DNA of 64,000 nt, taken from PALSA-1006 sp963733265 (lineage in GTDB: Bacteria; Pseudomonadota; Gammaproteobacteria; Burkholderiales; Gallionellaceae). Where the stretch lies: the NCBI GenBank assembly GCA_963733265.1, contig CAVTCF010000001.1:1-64000 (forward strand), written 5' to 3'. This document shows, in pieces, positions 8,398 to 16,511 of this stretch (within the stretch, counting starts at the first letter, position 1; each line of letters starts with the position of its first letter). The notes beneath the pieces were generated by a model. It was not told where the DNA came from. It did not search any database and saw only the letters and a list, made by a program, of their open reading frames with translations. A program made the position numbers and the translations under genes.

Positions 8398-9234
8398 TTG
8401 AAACTACTGCGCTACGGGGCTGTTGGTGAGGAGCGACCTGGAATGCTTGATTCCAAAGGGCGAATTCGTTCCTTATTCCCAATGGTGACAGATTTGACCA
8501 CGGCATTAATTGGGCCTGAGGGACTTGCCGTATTGGCAGCGATTGACCCGGAGCGACTTCCTTTGGTCGATGGGGCTCCCCGCCTTGGGGTGCCGATTGC
8601 GGGGGTGCGGGAATTTTATGCAGTTGGATTGAATTATCGCGCCCATGCAGTAGAAGCCTCAATGGCTATTCCTAAGGAACCCATTGTGTTCAACAAAGCG
8701 CTGAGCTCATTGGCGGGAGCTACCGATGATGTGATGATTCCCGATGGCTGCGTTAGTGTCGACTGGGAAATTGAATTGGGTTTTGTAATTGGCTCCGAAG
8801 CTTATCAAGTAAAGGAGGCTGTAGCACTTGATTACGTGGCGGGCTATTTTACAGCGATTGATTTTTCAGAGCGTGATTTTCAAATCAAGCGTGGTGGTCA
8901 GTTTATCAAAGGAAAGAGCCTGCCAACATTTGGCCCGATAGGCCCCTATCTTGTTACGCGTGACGAAGTTCCCGACCCACAGAGTTTGGATCTTCGATTG
9001 GAAGTCAATGACAAGGTATATCAGAAAAGCAACACCAGTGATATGTTGTTCAGTGTTAGGTGGCTTGTTGCGCATCTCAGCACATTTTTTAGGTTGATGC
9101 CGGGTGATTTGGTAATTACAGGAACACCTGCCGGTGTTGGACTTGGTCACAAACCACCGATTTATCTGAAACCAGGTGATGTTGTTACTGGTGAAGTGTA
9201 TGGGCTGGGCAAGCAGGTAAAAAATGTTCGTTAA
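8398..9234 (+). CDS. Fumarylacetoacetate-hydrolase-family enzyme
   Basis: A 278-residue FAH-superfamily protein. The family core is clear: YAVGLNYRAHAVE, the acidic metal ligands in VDWEIELGFVIG, DFSERDFQ and the C-terminal GDLVITGTPAGVG. Relatives act on 2-oxo acids from ring cleavage (hydratases, isomerases, acylpyruvases), so it may process a ring-fission product that the dmp enzymes do not. The exact substrate cannot be read from sequence. The start is TTG 8398 with no clear ribosome-binding site. It is separated from the tautomerase by 97 bp and may be a read-through member of the operon. Confidence 0.75.
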   Translation: MKLLRYGAVGEERPGMLDSKGRIRSLFPMVTDLTTALIGPEGLAVLAAIDPERLPLVDGAPRLGVPIAGVREFYAVGLNYRAHAVEASMAIPKEPIVFNKALSSLAGATDDVMIPDGCVSVDWEIELGFVIGSEAYQVKEAVALDYVAGYFTAIDFSERDFQIKRGGQFIKGKSLPTFGPIGPYLVTRDEVPDPQSLDLRLEVNDKVYQKSNTSDMLFSVRWLVAHLSTFFRLMPGDLVITGTPAGVGLGHKPPIYLKPGDVVTGEVYGLGKQVKNVR

Positions 9235-9397
9235 GGCTGACTTCATAAAGTGCATCCTACAACGCTACAAGCAACTAATAACAGCCTGTCTGAATTGACC
9301 GGCAGGCCAATTAACTTTTCTCTTGCCAAGAACGTTTTTAGTTTAGAACTAGTAAGCCATTTACGCTTCAAGTCCGACTCTGAAGCAATCGTATATT

Positions 9398-9976
9398 ATG
9401 GGATTTACTATGACTGAGAGTAATCATCCCTCCCCCAAATCGCTGACTGACCTTTTCGTTTCATTTACCATTCTTTCTTTACAAGGTTTTGGAGGCGTCT
9501 TGGCAGTTGCCCAGCATGAATTGGTGGAAAGGAAGCAATGGATGACGAATGAAGAGTTCGTCGAAGAATGGGCTGTCGCGCAAATTATGCCCGGCCCTAA
9601 CATTGTCAATCTTGCGCTGATGCTAGGCGGCCGATATTTCGGATTTTCAGGCGCGATGGCTGCACTTGCAGGGATGTTGGCGATTCCATTAGTTATCGTG
9701 TTGCTCTTGGCGGCTTTATATGGACAATACAGTAGCCATCCTGCGGTAATAGGAGCGTTGAGGGGTATGGGTGCGGTAGCAGCCGGGCTCATAATCGCTT
9801 CCGGACTAAAATTGTCAAACAGCCTGAAGTCAAATCCGCTCGGAATTCCACTGTGTATTATTTTGGGGGGAATCAGCTTCATCTGTGTTGCGTTACTGCG
9901 CTGGCCATTAGTGTTCGTACTGCTTGGTCTGGGTAGTTTAGCGTGCGTAATCGCGTATCGGAATCTGAAGCAGTGA
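9398..9976 (+). CDS. CHR-family (chromate-type) transporter, N-terminal half protein
   Basis: A 192-residue membrane protein equal to one half of ChrA. The family signature runs from SLQGFGGVLAV through ERKQWMTNEEFVEEWAVAQIMPGPN, followed by several hydrophobic segments. Short CHR proteins work as pairs, and a second half is encoded directly downstream. The substrate is not certain; chromate or sulfate are the known options for the family. An alternative start is ATG 9410. The 163-bp gap before it holds no recognisable gene. Its presence inside an aromatic catabolic island is unexplained. Confidence 0.85.
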   Translation: MGFTMTESNHPSPKSLTDLFVSFTILSLQGFGGVLAVAQHELVERKQWMTNEEFVEEWAVAQIMPGPNIVNLALMLGGRYFGFSGAMAALAGMLAIPLVIVLLLAALYGQYSSHPAVIGALRGMGAVAAGLIIASGLKLSNSLKSNPLGIPLCIILGGISFICVALLRWPLVFVLLGLGSLACVIAYRNLKQ

Positions 9977-10557
9977 TCGGCGCACCTATGCTTGTACTGA
10001 ATTTTGCGGATTGGCTCAGCCTGTTCTCGCACTTCCTGTTGATTTCTTTAATGGCAGTAGGTGGTGCGGTTACAACGGCGCCAGAAATGAATCGCTATTT
10101 GGTTGAACAGCAACACTGGCTGAGTGACACTCAGTTTAGTTCATCGATAGCCATCGCCCAAGCGGCACCGGGCCCCAATATTTTGTTCGTGGCAGTGCTA
10201 GGTTGGAACATCGGGATCAACACGGGTGGAGTTGCTGCAGCACTGTTGGGTGTATTCCTTACGATGACAGGCCTGCTATTGCCCAGCACTATTTTGTCGT
10301 ACCTGGCAGCGAGCTGGGGTCATAAGAATCGAGACATGAGAGCTGTGCGGGCGTTCAAACAAGGAATGGCACCGATCGTCATTTCGCTGCTATGTGCAAC
10401 GGGATGGATTCTCGCGAGCGCGCAAAACAACTCGGCCAAAGACTGGCCGCTATGGTTGTTAACGGCGATTGTGTCAGTGATTATCTGGCGAACAAAGATT
10501 CACGTACTTTGGATGCTTGCTGCCGGGGGAATTCTGGGGTGGTATGGTCTGGTTTGA
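9973..10557 (+). CDS. CHR-family (chromate-type) transporter, C-terminal half protein
   Basis: The partner half-transporter: MAVGGAVTTAPEMNRYLVEQQHWLS and AIAQAAPGPN repeat the motifs of the preceding protein, as expected for paired short CHR subunits of opposite membrane topology. I give GTG 9973, which overlaps the stop of the first half (GTGA) and so suggests coupling; ATG 9988 is an equally plausible start and gives a protein beginning MLVLNFADW. About five to six hydrophobic segments follow. Together the two genes replace one full-length ChrA. Confidence 0.82.
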   Translation: MIGAPMLVLNFADWLSLFSHFLLISLMAVGGAVTTAPEMNRYLVEQQHWLSDTQFSSSIAIAQAAPGPNILFVAVLGWNIGINTGGVAAALLGVFLTMTGLLLPSTILSYLAASWGHKNRDMRAVRAFKQGMAPIVISLLCATGWILASAQNNSAKDWPLWLLTAIVSVIIWRTKIHVLWMLAAGGILGWYGLV

Positions 10558-10668
10558 GAAGATCGAACTCCCCTAGAAGTTGATAAAACAGCAATCGAAA
10601 ATATGTAACGAACTGGCTGTTATAGAGGAAAAACAGCAGTTACAAATAAATACACAAGGGCGAATTTT

Positions 10669-10959
10669 ATGTTTGTTATTATCTTGAAATACATTAAGCC
10701 ACTCACCGAGGTTGACCGCTTTCTGGGAGAGCACAGTGAATTCATGAAACCCTACTATGCTTCGGGAAGTTTTTTAATGTCGGGGCGTCAGGAACCGCGC
10801 AAAGGTGGAATCATAATTTGTTATGCGAATTCGAGATTGGAAATTGAAACAATGATCCAGAATGATCCGTTCAATCGGGAGAAAGTAGCAGAATACGAAA
10901 TCATAGAATTCCTGCCCTCAATGGTAGCTCCACAGCTTGCAGATTTCAAAAATAAGTAA
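10669..10959 (+). CDS. YciI-family protein
   Basis: A 96-residue protein of the YciI/muconolactone-isomerase-like ferredoxin fold. It starts with a beta strand (MFVIILKYI), has His-Ser-Glu in GEHSEFMKPYY and Gly-Gly-Ile in KGGIIICYA, then NDPFNREKVAEYEIIEF. Family members include small dehydrohalogenase- or isomerase-like enzymes and proteins of unknown role. It lies 111 bp after the transporter pair and 42 bp before the PLP decarboxylase, so it may form a small operon with the latter. The substrate is unknown. Confidence 0.75.
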   Translation: MFVIILKYIKPLTEVDRFLGEHSEFMKPYYASGSFLMSGRQEPRKGGIIICYANSRLEIETMIQNDPFNREKVAEYEIIEFLPSMVAPQLADFKNK

Positions 10960-11001
10960 GCAATAAATTCACCATATACCAGGATTTAATTTTAGATTTA
11001 T

Positions 11002-12474
11002 ATGCAAAAAGATTGCGCCGAAACAGGCAATTTACAAAAGCTACTTTCGCAAATTGGTACTGGACTTGACCAGTATTTAAAGTTTGAACATTTAGATGCG
11101 TTAAATCCCGGATATCAATGGCGTAAATACCTTGATATTGCCTTGCCTCAACAAGGCGTGGGGATCGATCAAGTAACGGAAGAGCTGGTCAAGCAAGTTA
11201 TCCCAAATGGATCTGCGGTAAGCAAGCCGGGGTTTAGTTCGTTTATCACTACGGGTGCAACAAGTGCAGCCACTTTGGCTGCTACCGCGGCAAACATTGC
11301 TTCACCTCAGCGTTATGGCCTTACTGCCTTTAATTTTTTGGAGGAGCTATCGCTACAATGGCTGGCCACAATGTTTGGTGTGTCAAACATGCAGGGGGTT
11401 TATAGCAGTGGCGGATCTGTGGCCAACCTGCTCGCATTGGGTGCGGCCAGACAATTCGCATTTGAGAAAATTGGTTACGATGTCGCAGCAAATGGGATTG
11501 ATAGACCTGTATGTGTTTATGCCAGTGCAGAGGCCCATCACACCATTCAACGATCAGCAGGCGTATTGGGAATCGGACGCTGTGCAGTCCGTTCCATCCC
11601 ATGCGACAGCAATGGGCGGATGCGAGTTGATGAGTTGCAACAAGCTATAGCAAGAGACAAGCAGTTGGGTGTGTTACCAATCGCCATCGTTGCCAATGCA
11701 GGAACCACAAATACAGGTGCAATAGACCCGCTGCAGGCGATTGGAGAAATTGCAAAAGAAAATTCAATTTGGTTTCATGTGGACGGTGCATATGGTTTAC
11801 CGGGAGTTCTAGATGAGCGAATCAGTCATCTCTATCAAGGGCTCGCATTGGCAGATTCTTGCATAGTCGACCCGCATAAATGGTTGGGCGCTTCCGTAGG
11901 TGTTGCAGCAACCTTTGTTCGTGATCGCCAATTGTTATGTCGCGCATTTACACAAGAACCAGCAGACTATTTGGAAGGCGCTATGGAGCAGGAAGGAAAC
12001 TCTCCAAGCGTTATTGAACACTCCCAAGATAGCTTTGGCGTTCCTTATTACGATTTCGGTGTCGAATTGAGTGCGCCCTGCCGCGGGGTTGTTGTCTGGG
12101 CACTCATTCGGGAGATTGGTGTTGAGGGGATGACCCAGCGGATTCGTCGACACCGTGACATGGCCAGTTATATTGCCAAAATTGCGATAGAACATCCTAA
12201 TCTGGAATTGCTAAACGAACCTACATTATCTATTTGTTGTTTTCGTTATGTTGCGCCAAATATTATCGATTTAAATCTATTCAACAAGCGGCTTTACCGC
12301 CGCTTAATTCGTGAAAATGAACATATGCCCAGCACGACGCAGATAAATGGAAAGTTAGCCCTGCGCCCTTGTTTTGTAGGGGCACGAACGAATCAATTTC
12401 ATGCGAACGCACTTTTGGAGGCCGTTTTGCGGATTGGGAAAGGATTGGCAAGCGAGATGGGCAGTGCCCATTAA
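11002..12474 (+). CDS. PLP-dependent group II (aromatic-L-amino-acid-type) decarboxylase
   Basis: A 490-residue fold-type I PLP enzyme. Visible hallmarks are YSSGGSVANLLAL, the aspartate that pairs with the pyridine ring in HVDGAYG, and the Schiff-base lysine in DPHKWLGAS near residue 293. Group II enzymes decarboxylate aromatic amino acids, glutamate or diaminobutyrate; I cannot pick the substrate. An amine-forming enzyme is unexpected between two hydrocarbon-degradation operons. A strong terminator about 145 bp downstream ends this transcription unit. Confidence 0.82.
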   Translation: MQKDCAETGNLQKLLSQIGTGLDQYLKFEHLDALNPGYQWRKYLDIALPQQGVGIDQVTEELVKQVIPNGSAVSKPGFSSFITTGATSAATLAATAANIASPQRYGLTAFNFLEELSLQWLATMFGVSNMQGVYSSGGSVANLLALGAARQFAFEKIGYDVAANGIDRPVCVYASAEAHHTIQRSAGVLGIGRCAVRSIPCDSNGRMRVDELQQAIARDKQLGVLPIAIVANAGTTNTGAIDPLQAIGEIAKENSIWFHVDGAYGLPGVLDERISHLYQGLALADSCIVDPHKWLGASVGVAATFVRDRQLLCRAFTQEPADYLEGAMEQEGNSPSVIEHSQDSFGVPYYDFGVELSAPCRGVVVWALIREIGVEGMTQRIRRHRDMASYIAKIAIEHPNLELLNEPTLSICCFRYVAPNIIDLNLFNKRLYRRLIRENEHMPSTTQINGKLALRPCFVGARTNQFHANALLEAVLRIGKGLASEMGSAH

Positions 12475-12617
12475 TTAGCTAGTAAACCTCTCATGCGAGA
12501 GTCTTGACACAACGGCACAGGCTTATCGAAATATTACGCGCTAATGCGAGTGTTACAAGCGCTTAGCCGTTTTCAAAAATTAATATTTGTTGTGCGGTTT
12601 CACATTAACAGTTTTTC

Positions 12618-12665
12618 AGCCCCTCTCTAGTTTATCTCTCTCCTCCTTTGGAGAGGGGCTTTTTT
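12618..12665 (+). terminator. Rho-independent terminator after the decarboxylase gene
   Basis: Perfect 10-bp stem: AGCCCCTCTC at 12618-12627 pairs with GAGAGGGGCT at 12651-12660 around a 23-base loop. It is followed by five T (12661-12665). The loop can form a second short hairpin. It separates the decarboxylase transcript from the regulator gene that starts at 12747. Confidence 0.85.
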
Positions 12666-12746
12666 ATAACCAGTAGTACAATAAATAACAAAATACTTTC
12701 TATTGGACTAAGGAAAACTGCAATAATACGTCGACAAAAACTAATT

Positions 12747-13571
12747 ATGACCATTGAAACCACAAAACAACAGCAAGGCATTCAGTCCATTGAGATTGGT
12801 GGGCAACTGCTTCGCGCACTTGTAGCAAATGGACAGGCAATGAAGCTTCGAGATCTGGCCAAAAGCGTAGGAATGCCTGCGGCCAAAGCTCACCGCTATC
12901 TTGTTAGTTTTATTCGCATGGGACTGGTTGAGCAGGATGTCAATACAGGACGATATGGCTTAGGTGAATTTTCTCTGGAATTGGGACTCGCAAGTCTCTC
13001 AAGGATTGATGCTGTTCGTTTGGCAGACCCGATTCTTGCAGATCTCTGTGAAGAAATCGAGGAAACCGTTGCTCTTTCCGTGTGGGGTAGTCATGGTGCA
13101 ACCTGCGTGCGATTGATCGAAGCCGGTGGGCCGATCACCCTTTCCCTGCGGACAGGTGTTGTGATGCCGCTCACTACTTCCGCAACTGGTCTCGCTTATG
13201 CAGCCTTCTATCAATCACCATATTTAAAGCAATGGATCAATAAGGAATTGCGAGTGATAGGGGAGGCTACAAATACTACGCCAACCGCTTTATTGCAAAA
13301 ACTGGAAGACTTGCTCAAGGAAGTTCGCAGTCACGGCATATCCCGTGCAGGCGGTAGCATGACCCCTGGAGTCAACGGCTTTAGCGCACCTGTATTTGAT
13401 CACACAGGACGCATGGTGGCTGCGCTTACTTCACTCGGTACAGTAGGTCATTTCAATATGGAATGGGAAAGTCCTCTTGCTCAGAGTATCAAAGATGCCG
13501 CAAACAAACTTTCAAAACGACTCGGTTACGGACAGGTGGAGCTCAGCGTCCCCAGTATTCAGACCCGATGA
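12747..13571 (+). CDS. IclR-family transcriptional regulator
   Basis: A 274-residue IclR-type regulator. The N-terminal winged helix-turn-helix spans about residues 12-75 (LRDLAKSVGMPAAKAHRYL). The C-terminal effector domain includes TSATGLAYAAF and SRAGGSMTPGVNGFSAPVFD. IclR proteins often control aromatic catabolism with a small-molecule effector. Its place between the meta-cleavage and monooxygenase operons makes either a candidate target. ATG 12747 is chosen because upstream in-frame codons run back into the terminator hairpin. No strong ribosome-binding site is visible. Confidence 0.88.
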   Translation: MTIETTKQQQGIQSIEIGGQLLRALVANGQAMKLRDLAKSVGMPAAKAHRYLVSFIRMGLVEQDVNTGRYGLGEFSLELGLASLSRIDAVRLADPILADLCEEIEETVALSVWGSHGATCVRLIEAGGPITLSLRTGVVMPLTTSATGLAYAAFYQSPYLKQWINKELRVIGEATNTTPTALLQKLEDLLKEVRSHGISRAGGSMTPGVNGFSAPVFDHTGRMVAALTSLGTVGHFNMEWESPLAQSIKDAANKLSKRLGYGQVELSVPSIQTR

Positions 13572-13762
13572 CTATCATGTTTAACGAAGCCAGCGAAGTA
13601 ACAATTCCGTACGCTTAAAGGCAATCTGCCTGAAACAGACAAGTTTTATTTTGCGCAAGCAAATATTGCTCAATAACCAACCGGCAATGCGGCACATGCC
13701 ATTATATTCGGAGACCATCTTTCAACCGACGTGCAACAGATTTTTGACCGATAGCCGCAGTA

Positions 13763-13775
13763 ACAGTTAAATACT
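13763..13775 (+). repeat. 13-bp repeat, copy 1 (ACAGTTAAATACT)
   Basis: ACAGTTAAATACT. The exact reverse complement occurs at 13988-14000, with centres 225 bp apart. Both copies lie in the leader of the monooxygenase operon. A regulator-binding site is the simplest reading, by inference. Confidence 0.5.
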
Positions 13776-13815
13776 ATTTGTCTCATCTAAGCTTGCGCGC
13801 TCCGTTAATCATACG

Positions 13816-13857
13816 ATTAAACCCGGATTTTCGATCTGATGAAAATCCGGGTTTAAT
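13816..13857. terminator. 17-bp perfect inverted repeat, terminator-like hairpin
   Basis: Bases 13816-13832 are perfectly complementary to 13841-13857 around an 8-base loop. The stem has a CCCGGA core and AT-rich ends, and on both strands the 3' arm ends in GGGTTTAAT. This fits a bidirectional terminator with a weak U-tract closing the regulator transcript. A binding site or attenuator within the monooxygenase leader is the alternative. Confidence 0.55.
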
Positions 13858-13987
13858 GAATTAGAGTTGTATTAAGTTGAGTTGTGCACCAAATCTCCAG
13901 ACGAGAATATTCTTGATCGTCTAAACCAAAGTCTAATATCGCCGCTTAAAAATACCCGCTAATCTACAACTCACTGCAGTTATTTGA

Positions 13988-14000
13988 AGTATTTAACTGT
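13988..14000 (-). repeat. 13-bp repeat, copy 2 (inverted)
   Basis: AGTATTTAACTGT, the exact reverse complement of 13763-13775. This copy is also the right part of an imperfect dyad, CAGTTA (13977-13982) / TAACTG (13994-13999). It lies about 100 bp before the tmoA start, a typical position for an activator site. Function is inferred. Confidence 0.5.
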
Positions 14001-14100
14001 CAGGTTGACGTTGGCGACAGAGATCGCTTGGGGGGCTGTCAGTACTCAGAAGCCCGAGTTGCACAGAGGTGGCTTTGGCCCCATTCTGAAGGAGACATAA

Positions 14101-15606
14101 ATGGCTTTATTGAATCGGATGGACTGGTACGACATCGCCAGAACGACCAACTGGTCGACGAAGTACGTCAGTGAAGATGAGTTATTCCCACCCAAATTGG
14201 CAGGCGACTTTGGCCTGCCTCTGGATGCGTGGGAAAAATATGACGAGCCTTACAAGCAAACGTTTCCAGAATATGTAAAAGTTCAACGTGACAAGGACGC
14301 GGGGGCATACTCGGTCAAGGCCGCTCTGGAACGGAGCCGGATTTTCGAAAACGCCGATGCTGGCTGGAAGTCGGTTATGAAGTTGCATTATGGGGCTATT
14401 GCTCGTGGCGAGTATGCTGCAGCAAGTGCAGAAGCACGCATGATGAGGTTTTCCAAGGCGCCCGGGATGCGCAACATGGCAACCTTGGGGTGTTTGGATG
14501 AAGTACGCCACGGTCAGATGCAGCTATATTTTCCGCACGAGCATGTCTCCAAAGATCGGCAAATGGACTGGGCTCACAAAGCCTACGACACCAATGATTG
14601 GGCGATGATTGCCGCGCGTCACTTCTTTGACGACATCATGATGACACGCGATGCAATCAGCGTCTCCATCATGCTGACCTTCAGTTTTGAGACCGGCTTT
14701 ACCAATATGCAATTCCTCGGGCTGGCAGCCGATGCGGCCGAAGCTGGCGATCACACTTTTGCCAATCTGATTTCCAGCATCCAGACGGACGAGTCGCGCC
14801 ACGCACAAATCGGCGGTCCGGCCTTGAAGATTCTCATCGCTAACGGCAAGAAAGCAGAAGCCCAGAAGCGCGTGGATATCGCGGTATGGGGGGCGTGGAA
14901 ATTATTCTCGGTGCTCACCGGCCCGATTATGGATTACTACACACCGCTTGAGCATCGCAAACAGTCGTTCAAAGAATTTATGGAGGAGTGGATCGTTGCC
15001 CAGTTTGAGCGTGCTCTTACCGATATGGGGCTTGAACTGCCTTGGTATTGGGAGACGTTCCTCGAAGATTTGAACAATACCCATCACGGCATGCATCTGG
15101 GATCCTATTTCTGGCGCCCGACAATTTTCTGGAATCCGGCTGCAGGTGTTACTCCTGCCGAGCGTGAATGGCTGGAAACAAAATACCCCGGTTGGAACGA
15201 TACCTGGGGCGAATGCTGGGACGTCATCATCGACAATGTCGTTGACGGCAATATGGCCAAAGCCTATCCGGAAACCTTGCCCATCGTCTGCAATATGTGT
15301 CAGTTGCCTATTCTTGGCGTTCCAGGAAAAAAGTGGAATGTTAAAGACTATCCGCTTGAATACAAGGGACGCCTCTATCACTTCGGCTCGGAAGTTGATC
15401 GCTGGGTCTTTGAACAGGAACCGGAGCGTTACGCTGGTCACTTGAGCTTGGTCGACCGTTTCCTGGCGGGCATGATTCAGCCTATGGATCTGGGTGGTGC
15501 ACTGAAGTACATGGATATCGCTCCCGGAGAAATGGGTGACGACGCTCACAACTATGCCTGGGCAGAAGTGTACAGAGCGCTTCGAGCCACGAAAAAAGCA
15601 GGTTAA
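14101..15606 (+). CDS. tmoA: Toluene/benzene monooxygenase hydroxylase alpha subunit
   Basis: A 501-residue diiron hydroxylase subunit. All six iron ligands fall at the T4MO numbering: Glu104, Glu134 and His137 (DEVRH), Glu197, Glu231 and His234 (DESRH). Active-site positions Ile100, Gly103, Ala107, Thr201 and Phe205 agree with what I recall of toluene 4-monooxygenase. A C-terminal YHS-like segment (CNMCQLP ... YHFGSEVDRWVFEQEPERY) is typical of this subunit. It hydroxylates the aromatic ring with O2. The AAGGAG site at -10 is strong. It opens the order A-B-C-D-E-F of known tmo/tbu/tou operons. Confidence 0.96.
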   Translation: MALLNRMDWYDIARTTNWSTKYVSEDELFPPKLAGDFGLPLDAWEKYDEPYKQTFPEYVKVQRDKDAGAYSVKAALERSRIFENADAGWKSVMKLHYGAIARGEYAAASAEARMMRFSKAPGMRNMATLGCLDEVRHGQMQLYFPHEHVSKDRQMDWAHKAYDTNDWAMIAARHFFDDIMMTRDAISVSIMLTFSFETGFTNMQFLGLAADAAEAGDHTFANLISSIQTDESRHAQIGGPALKILIANGKKAEAQKRVDIAVWGAWKLFSVLTGPIMDYYTPLEHRKQSFKEFMEEWIVAQFERALTDMGLELPWYWETFLEDLNNTHHGMHLGSYFWRPTIFWNPAAGVTPAEREWLETKYPGWNDTWGECWDVIIDNVVDGNMAKAYPETLPIVCNMCQLPILGVPGKKWNVKDYPLEYKGRLYHFGSEVDRWVFEQEPERYAGHLSLVDRFLAGMIQPMDLGGALKYMDIAPGEMGDDAHNYAWAEVYRALRATKKAG

Positions 15607-15672
15607 GGGCGTGTGATGAAAACGAATCGGCGACCCGGTCGCCGGTACTAACAAAAAATGAAGGAGTTAACG

Positions 15673-15939
15673 ATGGCTTTGTTTCCTTTGGGTTCAAATT
15701 TCGAAGGTGATTTCGTGTTGCAACTGGTGGCGGTAGATACCGAGAACACAATGGATGAGGTTGCTGCGGCTGCGGCTGTACATTCTGTGGGTAGACGCGT
15801 CAAGGCTAGGCCGGGAAGTATCTTGCGCATTCGCCAACAGGGTTCGAAAGTATTTTTTCCCCGCACAATGAAGGTTTCCGAGACCGGGCTGAAGCCTACC
15901 GAAACCATTGAGGTTGTCTGGGAAGTAGTAAAGCACTGA
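15673..15939 (+). CDS. tmoB: Toluene monooxygenase gamma subunit
   Basis: An 88-residue small subunit of the (alpha-beta-gamma)2 hydroxylase. It begins MALFPLGSNFEGDFVLQLV and has the ubiquitin-like strand pattern and VRVKARPG-like turn (RRVKARPGSILRIR) of TmoB/TouB. I chose ATG 15673 with AAGGAG seven bases upstream; an in-frame ATG at 15658 contains that ribosome-binding site and would add five residues. Expected length for the family is about 84-88 residues. It lies 66 bp after tmoA. Confidence 0.93.
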   Translation: MALFPLGSNFEGDFVLQLVAVDTENTMDEVAAAAAVHSVGRRVKARPGSILRIRQQGSKVFFPRTMKVSETGLKPTETIEVVWEVVKH

Positions 15940-15993
15940 GCTTGAATCTTGGGAGACCAAATTCATACAGGTCAATCACAACAGGAGTTAGTT

Positions 15994-16329
15994 ATGAGCT
16001 TCACGAAAGCATGCGTCTTGGACGATCTCTGGGAAGGCGAGATGGACTCGTTAACGGTAAATGGCCATGAAATTCTTTTGGTCAGCGCCGAGGGCGGTGT
16101 CATCAAGGCGTTTCAAGGAATCTGTCCGCATCAGGACATTCCATTGGTCGAGGGCAAATTTGACGGAAAGACTGTCGTTTGTCGCGCGCACCTCTGGCAG
16201 TTTGATGCTCAGAGCGGGAAAGGTATTAACCCTTCGGACTGCGAACTGGCGGAATATCCGGTCAAAATCGAAGGGGATGATGTTTTTGTCGATACTGATA
16301 ACGTCGTGCCGATATTTGCGCATACCTAA
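15994..16329 (+). CDS. tmoC: Toluene monooxygenase Rieske ferredoxin
   Basis: A 111-residue Rieske-type [2Fe-2S] ferredoxin. The cluster ligands are in CPHQD (about residues 45-48) and CRAHLWQ (about 64-67), i.e. the C-X-H and C-X-X-H pattern. It carries electrons from the NADH reductase TmoF to the diiron hydroxylase. The start is ATG 15994 preceded by GGAGTTAGTT; the frame is open upstream from 15949 but without a good site. Its stop TAA overlaps an ATG at 16329 that opens the in-frame region before tmoD. Confidence 0.94.
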   Translation: MSFTKACVLDDLWEGEMDSLTVNGHEILLVSAEGGVIKAFQGICPHQDIPLVEGKFDGKTVVCRAHLWQFDAQSGKGINPSDCELAEYPVKIEGDDVFVDTDNVVPIFAHT

Positions 16330-16511
16330 TGAACGGTTTATCCGCACAGCCACGGGGAAAATTGATGGACATGATAGCTTGGATAACACGACTTTTCAGG
16401 GGAAATCAGTTGGATCAAGTGGCACTGGAAGGAGTACCCCAAGGTATTGGTACCAGCGAATTATCTTCCGCAGCAGCGGGGGCGAAAATGAAGTCAACAA
16501 AGGAGACAGTT
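16330..16511 (+). other. In-frame open stretch upstream of tmoD
   Basis: The tmoD frame is open from ATG 16329 (overlapping the tmoC stop as TAATG) to the tmoD start at 16512, adding 61 codons. The encoded stretch begins MNGLSAQPRGKLMDM, then has a short hydrophobic-basic patch (IAWITRLFRG) and a Ser/Ala-rich part. Known TmoD proteins lack such an extension. It may be an untranslated spacer, a short coupled leader peptide, or a genuine N-terminal extension of the effector protein. Nothing in the sequence decides between these. Confidence 0.35.

Larger units (their letters stand above)
13572..14100 (+). promoter_or_regulatory. Regulatory gap before the monooxygenase operon
   Basis: A 529-bp stretch without a gene. 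It holds a 17-bp hairpin (13816-13857), a 13-bp sequence present twice in opposite orientation (13763-13775 and 13988-14000), and a strong AAGGAG ribosome-binding site before ATG 14101. The promoter of the monooxygenase operon almost certainly lies here, by position. I could not find a convincing -35/-10 pair or a correctly spaced sigma-54 site. Confidence 0.6.

Noticed and set aside
14013..14031. Sigma-54-like promoter (TGGC ... CGCTT) before tmoA
   Set aside because: The GG and GC pairs are separated by 11 bases instead of the required 10 and the -12 part lacks TTGC, so spacing and sequence are both wrong.
14902..15654. Long minus-strand frame opposite tmoA (about 250 codons)
   Set aside because: It lies antisense to the fully conserved monooxygenase alpha subunit and shows no recognisable domain; a shadow frame.
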